This document shows positions 51,075 to 58,371 of a stretch of DNA of 60,491 bases, one piece after another. A program made the position numbers and the translations under genes. Source of the DNA: CAZSDW01 sp964605705 (GTDB taxonomy: Bacteria; Fidelibacterota; UBA2242); the NCBI GenBank assembly GCA_964605705.1, contig CAZSDW010000019.1, positions 1-60,491 of the forward strand, written 5' to 3'. The notes beneath the pieces are model-generated. The model ran no database searches. It was not told where the DNA came from and worked only from the letters and a program-made list of their open reading frames with translations. Within the stretch, counting starts at the first letter, position 1; each line of letters starts with the position of its first letter.

Positions 51075-51107
51075 AACCTTCCGAAGGTTTATAACCTTCG
51101 GAAGGTT
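51075..51107. repeat. Near-palindromic inverted pair AACCTTCCGAAGGTT
   Basis: AACCTTCCGAAGGTT (51075-51089) and its exact reverse complement (51093-51107) are separated by three bases. Each arm is itself almost palindromic. It adjoins the hairpin at 51036 and forms a repeat cluster in the 255-bp gap between the TetR promoter and the cell-wall locus. That gap (50870-51124) contains no gene. Confidence 0.6.
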
Positions 51108-51124
51108 AGAAGAGGCTTGTGCTA

Positions 51125-51388
51125 TCACCGAACATAGGTCTCTTTTGCCTCACGATACATGGCATAGACAACCAGGAGATAGGCTGCTAGGCGGATAATA
51201 ATGAGAAAGACTTCGAATATATGCATTAATCCCAGAATGTTCATGAGATGAGAAAACCCGAAGAGAATGAAGGCAATCCCGACATACAACGGAGTTTTAT
51301 TTCCTTCTCTCCGTGTGCCCCACATACCTAACACAAAAATAATTACACAAAGAATGAAATTCACAATCAGTATAGGATCCCAGTTCAT
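51125..51388 (-). CDS. Small three-helix membrane protein, unknown
   Basis: An 87-residue protein with three hydrophobic segments (ILIVNFILCVIIFVLGMW, PLYVGIAFILFGFSHLMNILGL, VFLIIIRLAAYLLVVYAMY) and a short charged tail. AGGAGGT stands at ideal distance before the ATG, which supports real translation. It lies 44 bp behind the CE15 esterase gene on the same strand. No family is recognised. Confidence 0.7.
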   Translation of the reverse strand: MNWDPILIVNFILCVIIFVLGMWGTRREGNKTPLYVGIAFILFGFSHLMNILGLMHIFEVFLIIIRLAAYLLVVYAMYREAKETYVR

Positions 51389-51432
51389 AAATACCTCCTA
51401 ATGTTTATTTAAAATAATTCAAGATATCGAAT

Positions 51433-52929
51433 TTATTTGTTATCAGGGGCAGGATAGTATTTTCGGACAAACTCAAAAAAGGTTTGCCAGTCGGGTGCAT
51501 CAGTATGCCCACCATCATGATATCTAAATGCAATATCTCCTTCAATATATCCAACATCCGGCAATGGTTTTAAATCATTCATAACCAATCCCTGTTTACC
51601 CAGTAATTCATAAACCGGAGTCGTGCCAGTACCGGTCAGAAAAATGCCATAGGGGTCGGTCCATGAATCCTGGTTACCGGCATTCATGAAAACCGGTCGC
51701 GGAGCACATAATGACAATAATGAGTGAGCATCGACCGGACATTCTTGGATTTTGCGTGGCAGATAACGATCCTGGTTCAAAGGTCCCGCCCATTTCATGA
51801 AATTTCCGGCGACCCAATGGTATTCCCGATCCCATATGGAATTTTCAAGGTCCTGACCCCAGTGCCGTCGGTTCATTTTTGTCCCAAGACTGCCGGCACA
51901 GGAAGGAAATGCAATCGCCAGGCGCGGTTCGTAAGCCATTGTCACGAGCGCTGCTTTACCATAACGGGAATGACCGGTGACGCCAACAACAGCCGCGTCG
52001 ATATCACCATCGCTTTCAAAATAATCGATCAGTCGGCTGACTCCCCAGCCCCAGGCACCGAGGGTACCCCAGTCACTGGGTTTGCGCCAGTTACCCTTGT
52101 TGCAGAGTCCGATTAAAAAGCTTGTCAAACTGGCGCCATTATCCGGTTGCAGGGCATTACAATCAAAGATGCAAATTCCCCAACCAGAAGACTGAAAATA
52201 ACCCCAGTAGCGCTCGATTTTTGTCCAGAACGGATGTCCGATCACGATCATTATCGGTACGGATTTGGATTGACCGGCTGGAACTCTGAGAATAGCCGAT
52301 ATTTTGGGAATATCCCGGATATTCGGATACCGTGAAATATCGATAGTACCTTCGATAATTTTTTCAATATAGGGATCACTTTTATCACCACCGGCGCTGC
52401 TTGTGACATTCCACGAAACCGTTGGCAGGATGCTATCGGGCGGCGGGACGCCCCACAGCTGCTTCTGAACATCCTTCAGAATTTCCGGTCGCCGCAATTG
52501 CCACCACTGTTTTACAGTGCTGATAACAGTTCCATCTTTCATTTTCAACAGATCAATTGGGGTATAGTCTCCAATCCGCCAGGATTCCGGTCCCGGGAAA
52601 AATCCTGCATCCGTATCATCATAGTTGTTCCACAAACCCAATTCAGTGCGGGTAATGATATGTCCGGCAGCATCGGTCCAGTTCCCATCCGGATTTGCGG
52701 GATCTGATAATATGATATGATCGGGTTTGTTGGGATCTTCGGTTTTTGGAACAAGGGCTGGAATTGTAATACCCAGCTGCCAGAGCATTTGCCCCCGATC
52801 CATCTTATTGGTAACTGAATCCGGGGGAAATTCCGGATATTGGGCATTTAACAGAATTGAGCACATCATCAATATCCAGAGTAATATTGACTTATTTTGA
52901 ATCAAATTTCTTATAATGAAATTCCTCAT
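51433..52929 (-). CDS. CE15-like glucuronoyl esterase
   Basis: A 498-residue secreted alpha/beta-hydrolase. The signal peptide ends ILLNA before QYPEF (Gln+1). The core has GHSRYGKAALVTMAYEPRL, where Ser is the nucleophile in the family's G-x-S-R-x-G-K motif, then CAGSLGTKMNRRHWGQ. LLSLCAPRPVFMNAGNQDSWTDPYG is the typical late CE15 segment, and FRYHDGGHTDAPDW carries the catalytic His. CE15 enzymes cleave ester links between glucuronoxylan and lignin. It follows the GH51 gene by 11 bp, forming a hemicellulose operon. An acetyl-xylan esterase-like hydrolase is the alternative. Confidence 0.85.
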   Translation of the reverse strand: MRNFIIRNLIQNKSILLWILMMCSILLNAQYPEFPPDSVTNKMDRGQMLWQLGITIPALVPKTEDPNKPDHIILSDPANPDGNWTDAAGHIITRTELGLWNNYDDTDAGFFPGPESWRIGDYTPIDLLKMKDGTVISTVKQWWQLRRPEILKDVQKQLWGVPPPDSILPTVSWNVTSSAGGDKSDPYIEKIIEGTIDISRYPNIRDIPKISAILRVPAGQSKSVPIMIVIGHPFWTKIERYWGYFQSSGWGICIFDCNALQPDNGASLTSFLIGLCNKGNWRKPSDWGTLGAWGWGVSRLIDYFESDGDIDAAVVGVTGHSRYGKAALVTMAYEPRLAIAFPSCAGSLGTKMNRRHWGQDLENSIWDREYHWVAGNFMKWAGPLNQDRYLPRKIQECPVDAHSLLSLCAPRPVFMNAGNQDSWTDPYGIFLTGTGTTPVYELLGKQGLVMNDLKPLPDVGYIEGDIAFRYHDGGHTDAPDWQTFFEFVRKYYPAPDNK

Positions 52930-52940
52930 AAAATTTTCAT

Positions 52941-54488
52941 CTACTCGACTTCAATTGTGACGACTGATTTTGCCGGGAGTGAAATTTTCAACAAGTTCTT
53001 TTTCAATTTGTATCCTGAAAACTCCTGAATGTTGACCGCTTCCAACTTTCCGAAATCATTGTAGGCATTCATTGCTGTGGCAGTGATAATTGAACCGGTC
53101 GCCCGGGAGAGTTTTTCGGTTCCCTGCAGGTCAATTGTCAGATCAATGTCCTTTGCGGGATTGAGATTGCAGATAGAGACATGAATCTTTCCGGCAGCAT
53201 CTTTGGAAGCTGAGGCGCTGACGGCGGGAATTGCCATATCATTATAGGTGTAATCTTCGCTACTGATTTTTATTGGCAGCAGGGTGGCGTTCTGATGAAC
53301 TTTATACATTTTAAAAACATAGAAGGTTGGTGTTTTGACCAACTGGTCATCTTTTGTCAGCAGCATTGCCTGGAGCACATTGATAGTCTGGGCGATGTTT
53401 GCCATTTTTACCCGCCGGGCGTGATTGTTAAAAATATTCAGATAGAGGGCGGCGGTGACAGCATCCCGCAGAGTATTTTGCTGATACAGAAAACCGGGAT
53501 TGGTGCCGGGTTCGACATCATACCAGTTGCCCCATTCATCCGCCATCAAGCCAATTTTGTTTTCAGGATCATATTGATCCATCAGGGTGATGTGGTGCTC
53601 AAGGCGTTCTTCCATAACCGCTGTGTTTTTCATGGTGTGAAACCAGTCGTTTTCATCAAATATTGTGGCTGAACCTTTGTTGTCCCAGCCATGACAAACG
53701 GTGTAATAATGAAAGGAATAACCCTGGATCAGATGCTGATAATGCCGGGTTTTCTGAAGCACTGTTTCCGTCCAATGATAATCCTGATCGGTGCCGCCAC
53801 TGGCGATGCGATATAGATTTCCAGACCGAAGATAGGTCGAGAAGCGTTTAAAAAGATCGGTGTAATATTCCGGAGTCATATTGCCGCCACAGCCCCAGCT
53901 CTCGTTGCCAACCGCCCAGAATTTGACATTCCACGGTTCTGTGCGTCCGTTCTGCCGGCGGAGCTCTGTCATCGGGCTTTGATTAGCTGAGTTGATATAC
54001 TCTACCCAGTCTGCTGCTTCCTGGACAGTACCGCTGCCGACGTTAATACAAATATAAGGTTCGGCTCCCAGCAGTTCACAAAGATCGAGAAATTCGTGGG
54101 TTCCAAAGCTGTTGTCTTCGGTGACACCGCCCCAGGTGGAATTGATAATCGACGGTCTCTGATTCCGTGGACCAATGCCGTCTTTCCAGTGGTAATAGTC
54201 GGCAAAGCAGCCTCCGGGCCAGCGGATCACCGGCGGATCGATTTCTTTCAGCGCGGCAATCACATCGTTCCGAATGCCCCGGGTATTGGGAATCGGTGAA
54301 TTTTCACCTACCCAGAAGCCGCCATAGATGCAATTGCCGAGATGTTCGGCAAAGTGACCATAAATATGGGCACTGATTTCATCGGTGCCGAGATCAGTAT
54401 TTACGATAATCTGGTTCGGTTTGTCTCCCGCGGCAAGAACAATGCGGCACAACAATAGTATCGAACAAAACAATTTGCATAAACGCAT
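52941..54488 (-). CDS. Alpha-L-arabinofuranosidase, GH51
   Basis: A 515-residue glycoside hydrolase with a signal peptide (RIVLA/AGDK). GH51 landmarks: YGHFAEHLGNCIYGGFWVG, VIRWPGGCFADYYHWKDGIGP, acid/base Glu in WAVGNESWGCGG and nucleophile Glu in LMADEWGNWYD, then a C-terminal beta-domain with KNLLKISLPAKSVVTIEV. It removes arabinofuranosyl side chains from arabinoxylan or arabinan. It is transcribed first in the minus-strand operon, ahead of CE15. A palindrome overlaps its -10. Confidence 0.93.
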   Translation of the reverse strand: MRLCKLFCSILLLCRIVLAAGDKPNQIIVNTDLGTDEISAHIYGHFAEHLGNCIYGGFWVGENSPIPNTRGIRNDVIAALKEIDPPVIRWPGGCFADYYHWKDGIGPRNQRPSIINSTWGGVTEDNSFGTHEFLDLCELLGAEPYICINVGSGTVQEAADWVEYINSANQSPMTELRRQNGRTEPWNVKFWAVGNESWGCGGNMTPEYYTDLFKRFSTYLRSGNLYRIASGGTDQDYHWTETVLQKTRHYQHLIQGYSFHYYTVCHGWDNKGSATIFDENDWFHTMKNTAVMEERLEHHITLMDQYDPENKIGLMADEWGNWYDVEPGTNPGFLYQQNTLRDAVTAALYLNIFNNHARRVKMANIAQTINVLQAMLLTKDDQLVKTPTFYVFKMYKVHQNATLLPIKISSEDYTYNDMAIPAVSASASKDAAGKIHVSICNLNPAKDIDLTIDLQGTEKLSRATGSIITATAMNAYNDFGKLEAVNIQEFSGYKLKKNLLKISLPAKSVVTIEVE

Positions 54489-54529
54489 GGTTTTCTCCTT
54501 GTTTAAGATTTACATTTTAATAATTACCG

Positions 54530-54589
54530 TAATGAATTCATTATAAACAATTTTACTTATTTTACAAATAGGGTGCAAATAATGAATTC
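54530..54589 (-). promoter_or_regulatory. Promoter of GH51-CE15 with two TAATGAATTC sites
   Basis: Minus strand TTGTAA (54567-54562), 16 bases, TATAAT (54545-54540). A perfect 14-base palindrome TAATGAATTCATTA (54530-54543) covers the -10. A second TAATGAATTC lies at 54580-54589, upstream of the -35, exactly 50 bp away. This fits a sugar-responsive repressor with two sites. It is part of the 348-bp gene-free divergent region 54489-54836. Confidence 0.5.
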
Positions 54590-54663
54590 TATTAAATTAA
54601 AAGTTTGCTAAATCATGCGGATTTTATAGGTACTCGCAGGACAGTCAGGACAGGAAATCGGCT

Positions 54664-54691
54664 TTGAATTGTCACCAAGAACTGCTAAAAT
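54664..54691 (+). promoter_or_regulatory. Candidate promoter of the GH28 gene
   Basis: TTGAAT (54664-54669), 16 bases, TAAAAT (54686-54691). It would give a leader of about 140 bases before the start codon. Confidence 0.4.
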
Positions 54692-54775
54692 GAGCATTAT
54701 GATTTTGATAATAAACGGCGAATGATCTGTGATATAGCAATCAATCAGATGAGAGATAATCTCAGGCTATGTGTA

Positions 54776-54806
54776 AAACGACATAGTCCGAGTAACATTG
54801 TCGTTT
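54776..54806 (+). other. Hairpin in leader of the GH28 gene
   Basis: AAACGACA (54776-54783) and TGTCGTTT (54799-54806) form a perfect eight-base stem with 15-base loop, ending about 16 bases before the AAGGAG ribosome site. It might modulate translation or be a weak attenuator; no known riboswitch is recognised. Confidence 0.35.
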
Positions 54807-54836
54807 GTTTTAAGATCATGTAAGGAGAAGATTTTC

Positions 54837-56405
54837 ATGTTTGTTAATACACATCAAAAACGATCTTTTTTTATAATTAACATTCTGTTTATCAGTGCTG
54901 CATTTGCCCGAACATATAACATAACGGATTTCGGGGCGGTCCCGGATAATGAAACAATAAATACAGTATTTATTCAAAGTGCAATTGATTCCTGTGTTGC
55001 CCGAGGTGGTGGAACTGTCTATATTCCATCTGGAATTTTTATTACGGGAACCCTTGAACTAAAATCCAATATCCATCTTTATCTGGAAAGCGGGGCGGAG
55101 CTGAAAGGCAGTTCCGATATGGCGGATTACCGGGATTATCAGGTGCCGGATTCTGAAACGCCAGCTCATTTTGGTCTCCTCTATACATTTCAGGCAAAAA
55201 ATGTTTCCATTACCGGGCAGGGGCAAATCAACGGGAATGAAGAGACGTTTTTCGAATGGGAAAAAGCCAAAAGGATTGAATGGGGAGGTGTTCAATTCAC
55301 ACGGCAAAAAGACGACTATAGAAAAGTATCCGACGGCATTGGCGACGGACCGGTTCTGCCGAAAGAGCGCCCCCGGCAAATGATAATTTTTTCCGAATGT
55401 AAAAATGTTCTCGTGCGCGATATCAGCTTGGTAAAGTCGCCGTTCTGGACATTGCATTTTGCTGATTGTGATGGGGTCATAGCTACCGGTTTAAAGATAT
55501 GGTCCAGCCTGGAAACGCCGAATAGCGATGGCATTGATATTACTTCCTGCAGTAATGTAGCGGTTTCAGACTGTGATATCCGGACGGGTGATGATGCCAT
55601 TGTTGTCACTGGGTATGCACATCATTTTGAACTGCCGGGCTACAGTGGCAGGCGCCATATTTCCGAAAATATAACGGTCAGTAATTGTAATTTGCATTCC
55701 CGGTCCAGCGGAATCCGGATTGGATTTCTCGATCAGAATAGTGTGCGAAATATTCATTTCAATAATATCAATATCACCAATTCAAACCGCGGAATTGGCA
55801 TTTTTATCCGTGATGAAGGTTCACTGGAAAATATCACTTTTTCCCAGATGGTGATTGAGACCCGGCTACACACCGGCGACTGGTGGGGCAATGGTGAACC
55901 GATTCATATTTCCGCCGTGCGGGGTGCTCCGGATATAAAACTTGGGCAAATTCGGAAAGTTTTCTTTCGGGACATTATTTGCATTGGCGAATCGGGAATT
56001 TTGATTTTTGGTTCTGACGAGAGTGTTGTTGAGGATGTGCAGTTTGAAAATGTCAGATTTAATCTTGTGAAAAGTCGTCTGAATAATATTGCCGGCGGGA
56101 ATATTGATTTACGGGGTTGTCTTGGCGACAGGCAACTTTTTGAGGCAGATATTTCGGCATTTTATGCGCAATATGTCGAAAATTTATCCCTGAATAATGT
56201 CCGGATACAATGGGATGAAATGAAGGAGCCATTTTTCAGGCATGGCATCCATGTCAATCATTTTAACGGATTGAGTCTAAAGCAAATTACAGCCAGCGCT
56301 GCGCCTTCAAATCCGAATTTAACGGCGGTGTTGATTGAAAACGGCAGGAATTTTCAAACTGATTTAAAAAACGCTCAAGTTCAGAAAAGAAACATAGTGA
56401 AATAG
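54837..56405 (+). CDS. GH28-like pectinase (right-handed beta-helix)
   Basis: Start placed at ATG 54837 (MFVNTHQKRSFF), with AAGGAG nearby; the longer frame from 54798 lacks support. The 522-residue secreted protein has the GH28 N-terminus YNITDFGAVPDN and the catalytic region NSDGIDITSC...TGDDAIVV. The usual GHG-His motif is replaced by HSRSSGIRIGF, and the RIK region by RGIGIFIRD. A WWGNGEPIHIS segment follows. The Asp residues are retained, but the supporting His and Lys are not seen where expected. It may be an exo-acting or divergent GH28 on an unusual pectic substrate. It is divergent from GH51. Confidence 0.8.
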   Translation: MFVNTHQKRSFFIINILFISAAFARTYNITDFGAVPDNETINTVFIQSAIDSCVARGGGTVYIPSGIFITGTLELKSNIHLYLESGAELKGSSDMADYRDYQVPDSETPAHFGLLYTFQAKNVSITGQGQINGNEETFFEWEKAKRIEWGGVQFTRQKDDYRKVSDGIGDGPVLPKERPRQMIIFSECKNVLVRDISLVKSPFWTLHFADCDGVIATGLKIWSSLETPNSDGIDITSCSNVAVSDCDIRTGDDAIVVTGYAHHFELPGYSGRRHISENITVSNCNLHSRSSGIRIGFLDQNSVRNIHFNNINITNSNRGIGIFIRDEGSLENITFSQMVIETRLHTGDWWGNGEPIHISAVRGAPDIKLGQIRKVFFRDIICIGESGILIFGSDESVVEDVQFENVRFNLVKSRLNNIAGGNIDLRGCLGDRQLFEADISAFYAQYVENLSLNNVRIQWDEMKEPFFRHGIHVNHFNGLSLKQITASAAPSNPNLTAVLIENGRNFQTDLKNAQVQKRNIVK

Positions 56406-56481
56406 TTACGAACATTTTTCAATATATGATACCATTACCGGCGAAACAGAAAATATATATCTGAAGCAGGAGGGGACCAAA

Positions 56482-57798
56482 ATGAAATTTTGGATAACAG
56501 CGTTATTGATAACAATGATTGTGTGCAACAGCTGCGCTCAGGAACATTCAAATAATTTTATCACTGTAAAGGGAGGGCAGTTTTTCAAAGACGGGAAACC
56601 CTATTATTTCCTTGGAACTAATGTCTGGTATGGTGCAAATCTCGGGGCGTTGACAGAGGGAGGAAATCGTGAGCGGCTGGTACGAGAACTGGACTTTCTG
56701 GTATCTCTCGGGATCAAAAATCTGCGGGTATTGGGTGCCAGCGAAGGGATCGGGCAGCATAATACGGTCAATCCGCCAATTCAGCCGGAACCGGATAAAA
56801 TTGACGAAAAAATCCTGCAGGGACTCGACTTTTTACTGGCAGAAATGGCAAAACGGGATATGACCGCCGTAATTTATCTGAACAATTTCTGGGTCTGGTC
56901 CGGCGGCATGTCACAGTACCTGTCATGGGTGGAAAAAGTGCCGGTCCCAAATCCCTTTCTTGAACAATACAACTGGCACGACTTCATGAATTTCAGCGCT
57001 GAATTTTATACAAACGATGAGGCGAATAAAATCTTCCGGAATTATCTTAAAGCATTGATTAGCCGGGCGAACACAGTGACCGGAATATTATATAAAAATG
57101 ATCCGACAATAATGGCTTGGCAGCTGGCGAATGAACCGCGCCCCGGAAATGGCGATGAAGCCAGGAAAAATTTTGGTGCTTTCGCCCGATGGATTGATGA
57201 AACCGCTAAATTTATTAAAGGTCAGGACGACAATCACCTGGTTTCAACAGGGAATGAGGGACTGGCTGGTTCGCTGGAATCCGACTCACTCTATTTAAAA
57301 ACCCACCGTTTTGAAAGTATTGATTATATGACGTTTCATCTTTGGATATTGAATTGGCAATGGTATGATCCAAAGAATGCCGCTGAGACATTTTCATCGG
57401 CAATGCAAAAAGCGGATCACTATATCAATCAGCACATCGAATTTGCCTGTCTGGTCAATAAACCAATTGTCCTTTCGGAATTCGGCATTCCCAGGGATAA
57501 CCATTCCTATTCACCGGAAGCCACCACGACCTACCGGGATAAATACTATGGGGCAGTGTTTGAAAAAATCTATGTCAATGCCCGGAATTCCGGAGTTTTG
57601 GCGGGAAGCAATTTGTGGGCGTGGGGTGGCGAGGGACGTCCACGCGACCCGGACAATGCCCGGTGGAAACTCGGTGATCCGTTTACCGGTGACCCGCCGC
57701 AGGAGCCCCAGGGGCGAAATTCGGTTTTTGATGCCGATTCAAGTACCATTGAAATTTTGAAAAAATACGCCGGATTAATGAACGATTTATCACAATAG
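56482..57798 (+). CDS. Endo-beta-1,4-mannanase, GH5 subfamily 7-like
   Basis: A 438-residue enzyme. The N-terminal signal could be that of a lipoprotein (VCNSC) or be cut behind SCA, leaving Gln+1. The (beta/alpha)8 domain shows GGQFFKDGKPYYFLGTNVWYG, then acid/base Glu in WQLANEPRPG, and LVSTGNEGLAG. A substrate-strand region TFHLWILNWQWYDP and the nucleophile in PIVLSEFGIPRD follow, with LAGSNLWAWGGEGRP near the end, all characteristic of plant/bacterial GH5_7 mannanases. The gene begins 76 bp after the GH28 gene, with AGGAGGGG before the ATG, and is followed by the transporter cassette. Confidence 0.9.
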   Translation: MKFWITALLITMIVCNSCAQEHSNNFITVKGGQFFKDGKPYYFLGTNVWYGANLGALTEGGNRERLVRELDFLVSLGIKNLRVLGASEGIGQHNTVNPPIQPEPDKIDEKILQGLDFLLAEMAKRDMTAVIYLNNFWVWSGGMSQYLSWVEKVPVPNPFLEQYNWHDFMNFSAEFYTNDEANKIFRNYLKALISRANTVTGILYKNDPTIMAWQLANEPRPGNGDEARKNFGAFARWIDETAKFIKGQDDNHLVSTGNEGLAGSLESDSLYLKTHRFESIDYMTFHLWILNWQWYDPKNAAETFSSAMQKADHYINQHIEFACLVNKPIVLSEFGIPRDNHSYSPEATTTYRDKYYGAVFEKIYVNARNSGVLAGSNLWAWGGEGRPRDPDNARWKLGDPFTGDPPQEPQGRNSVFDADSSTIEILKKYAGLMNDLSQ

Positions 57799-57807
57799 GG
57801 AGCAGAA

Positions 57808-58107
57808 ATGACAATTATTAAGCGTCACTGGACTCCGGAAGCTGCTGATGAGTGGAGCAAGGAAGACTGGATTGCTGTCCTGTTATCAGCTTTGTCCTAT
57901 GTATTTCTGGCAGTTGGTTCTGCGTTGAGTTTTTTACTGTTAGCTGGCGGTTTTATTATTTTAGCTGTTGGGATAGGACTGGCGCTGCTCATGTATTGGA
58001 TAATTGATCCAAAACTCAGAGCGGTTTCCAATCGTTTTGAGGAGCATCAAAAGCATTATCTTGAAGAGATGGAGACAATTCAACGGTGGGAGCAGAGCGA
58101 TGAATAG
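57808..58107 (+). CDS. Small two-helix membrane protein of the symporter cassette
   Basis: A 99-residue protein with charged N-terminus (HWTPEAADEWSKEDW), two adjacent hydrophobic helices (IAVLLSALSYVFLAVGSALSFLL and GGFIILAVGIGLALLMYWII) and a coiled, acidic C-terminus (FEEHQKHYLEEMETIQRWEQ). GGGAG precedes the ATG, 9 bp after the mannanase stop. It overlaps the following small gene by eight bases. The family is unknown. The proximity to two further small membrane genes and the symporter suggests an auxiliary or subunit role (inference). Confidence 0.75.
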   Translation: MTIIKRHWTPEAADEWSKEDWIAVLLSALSYVFLAVGSALSFLLLAGGFIILAVGIGLALLMYWIIDPKLRAVSNRFEEHQKHYLEEMETIQRWEQSDE

Positions 58108-58225
58108 GGGATTTGCCGTAGTCATTGGAATGACGATTGCATACGCAGCGTCTTTAATCGGGATGATATTTGCCTGGATATATTATAGACGGATGGAGCG
58201 ACAGAAGCGTGGAGGTAAAACATGA
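58100..58225 (+). CDS. 41-residue single-helix membrane peptide
   Basis: Reads MNRGFAVVIGMTIAYAASLIG and then MIFAWIYYRRMERQKRGG. One membrane helix and a strongly basic cytosolic tail. The ATG at 58100 lies inside the end of the preceding gene with GGGAG upstream, and the stop overlaps the next start (ATGA). Such nested overlaps strongly suggest a real, translated peptide even though no family is recognised. Confidence 0.65.
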   Translation: MNRGFAVVIGMTIAYAASLIGMIFAWIYYRRMERQKRGGKT

Positions 58226-58362
58226 TGAATTTTACGGTCATGGTTATCAATCAGCGGATTGGAGCCCCCTGGCTGGGATTTGTCATTCCGGCGGCTATTT
58301 TTTTAGTTTCTGTAGCATTGACGTTTTTATTGATCAGACACTTTTCGAAAGACAAGGAATAA
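58222..58362 (+). CDS. 46-residue single-helix membrane peptide
   Basis: Starts MMNFTVMVINQRIGAPWLGF, continues with a helix (VIPAAIFLVSVALTFLLI) and ends RHFSKDKE. GGAGGT lies at ideal distance before the ATG, which overlaps the previous stop. The symporter ATG follows nine bases after the stop. Short peptides of this kind accompany some sodium symporters (for example as small subunits), so a regulatory or stabilising role is suggested by context only. Confidence 0.7.
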   Translation: MMNFTVMVINQRIGAPWLGFVIPAAIFLVSVALTFLLIRHFSKDKE

Positions 58363-58371
58363 AAGGAAGTC

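Noticed and set aside
50870..51124. CRISPR array
   Set aside because: The repeats are of different kinds, are palindromic or have a nine-base period, and lack regular spacers; no cas genes are nearby.
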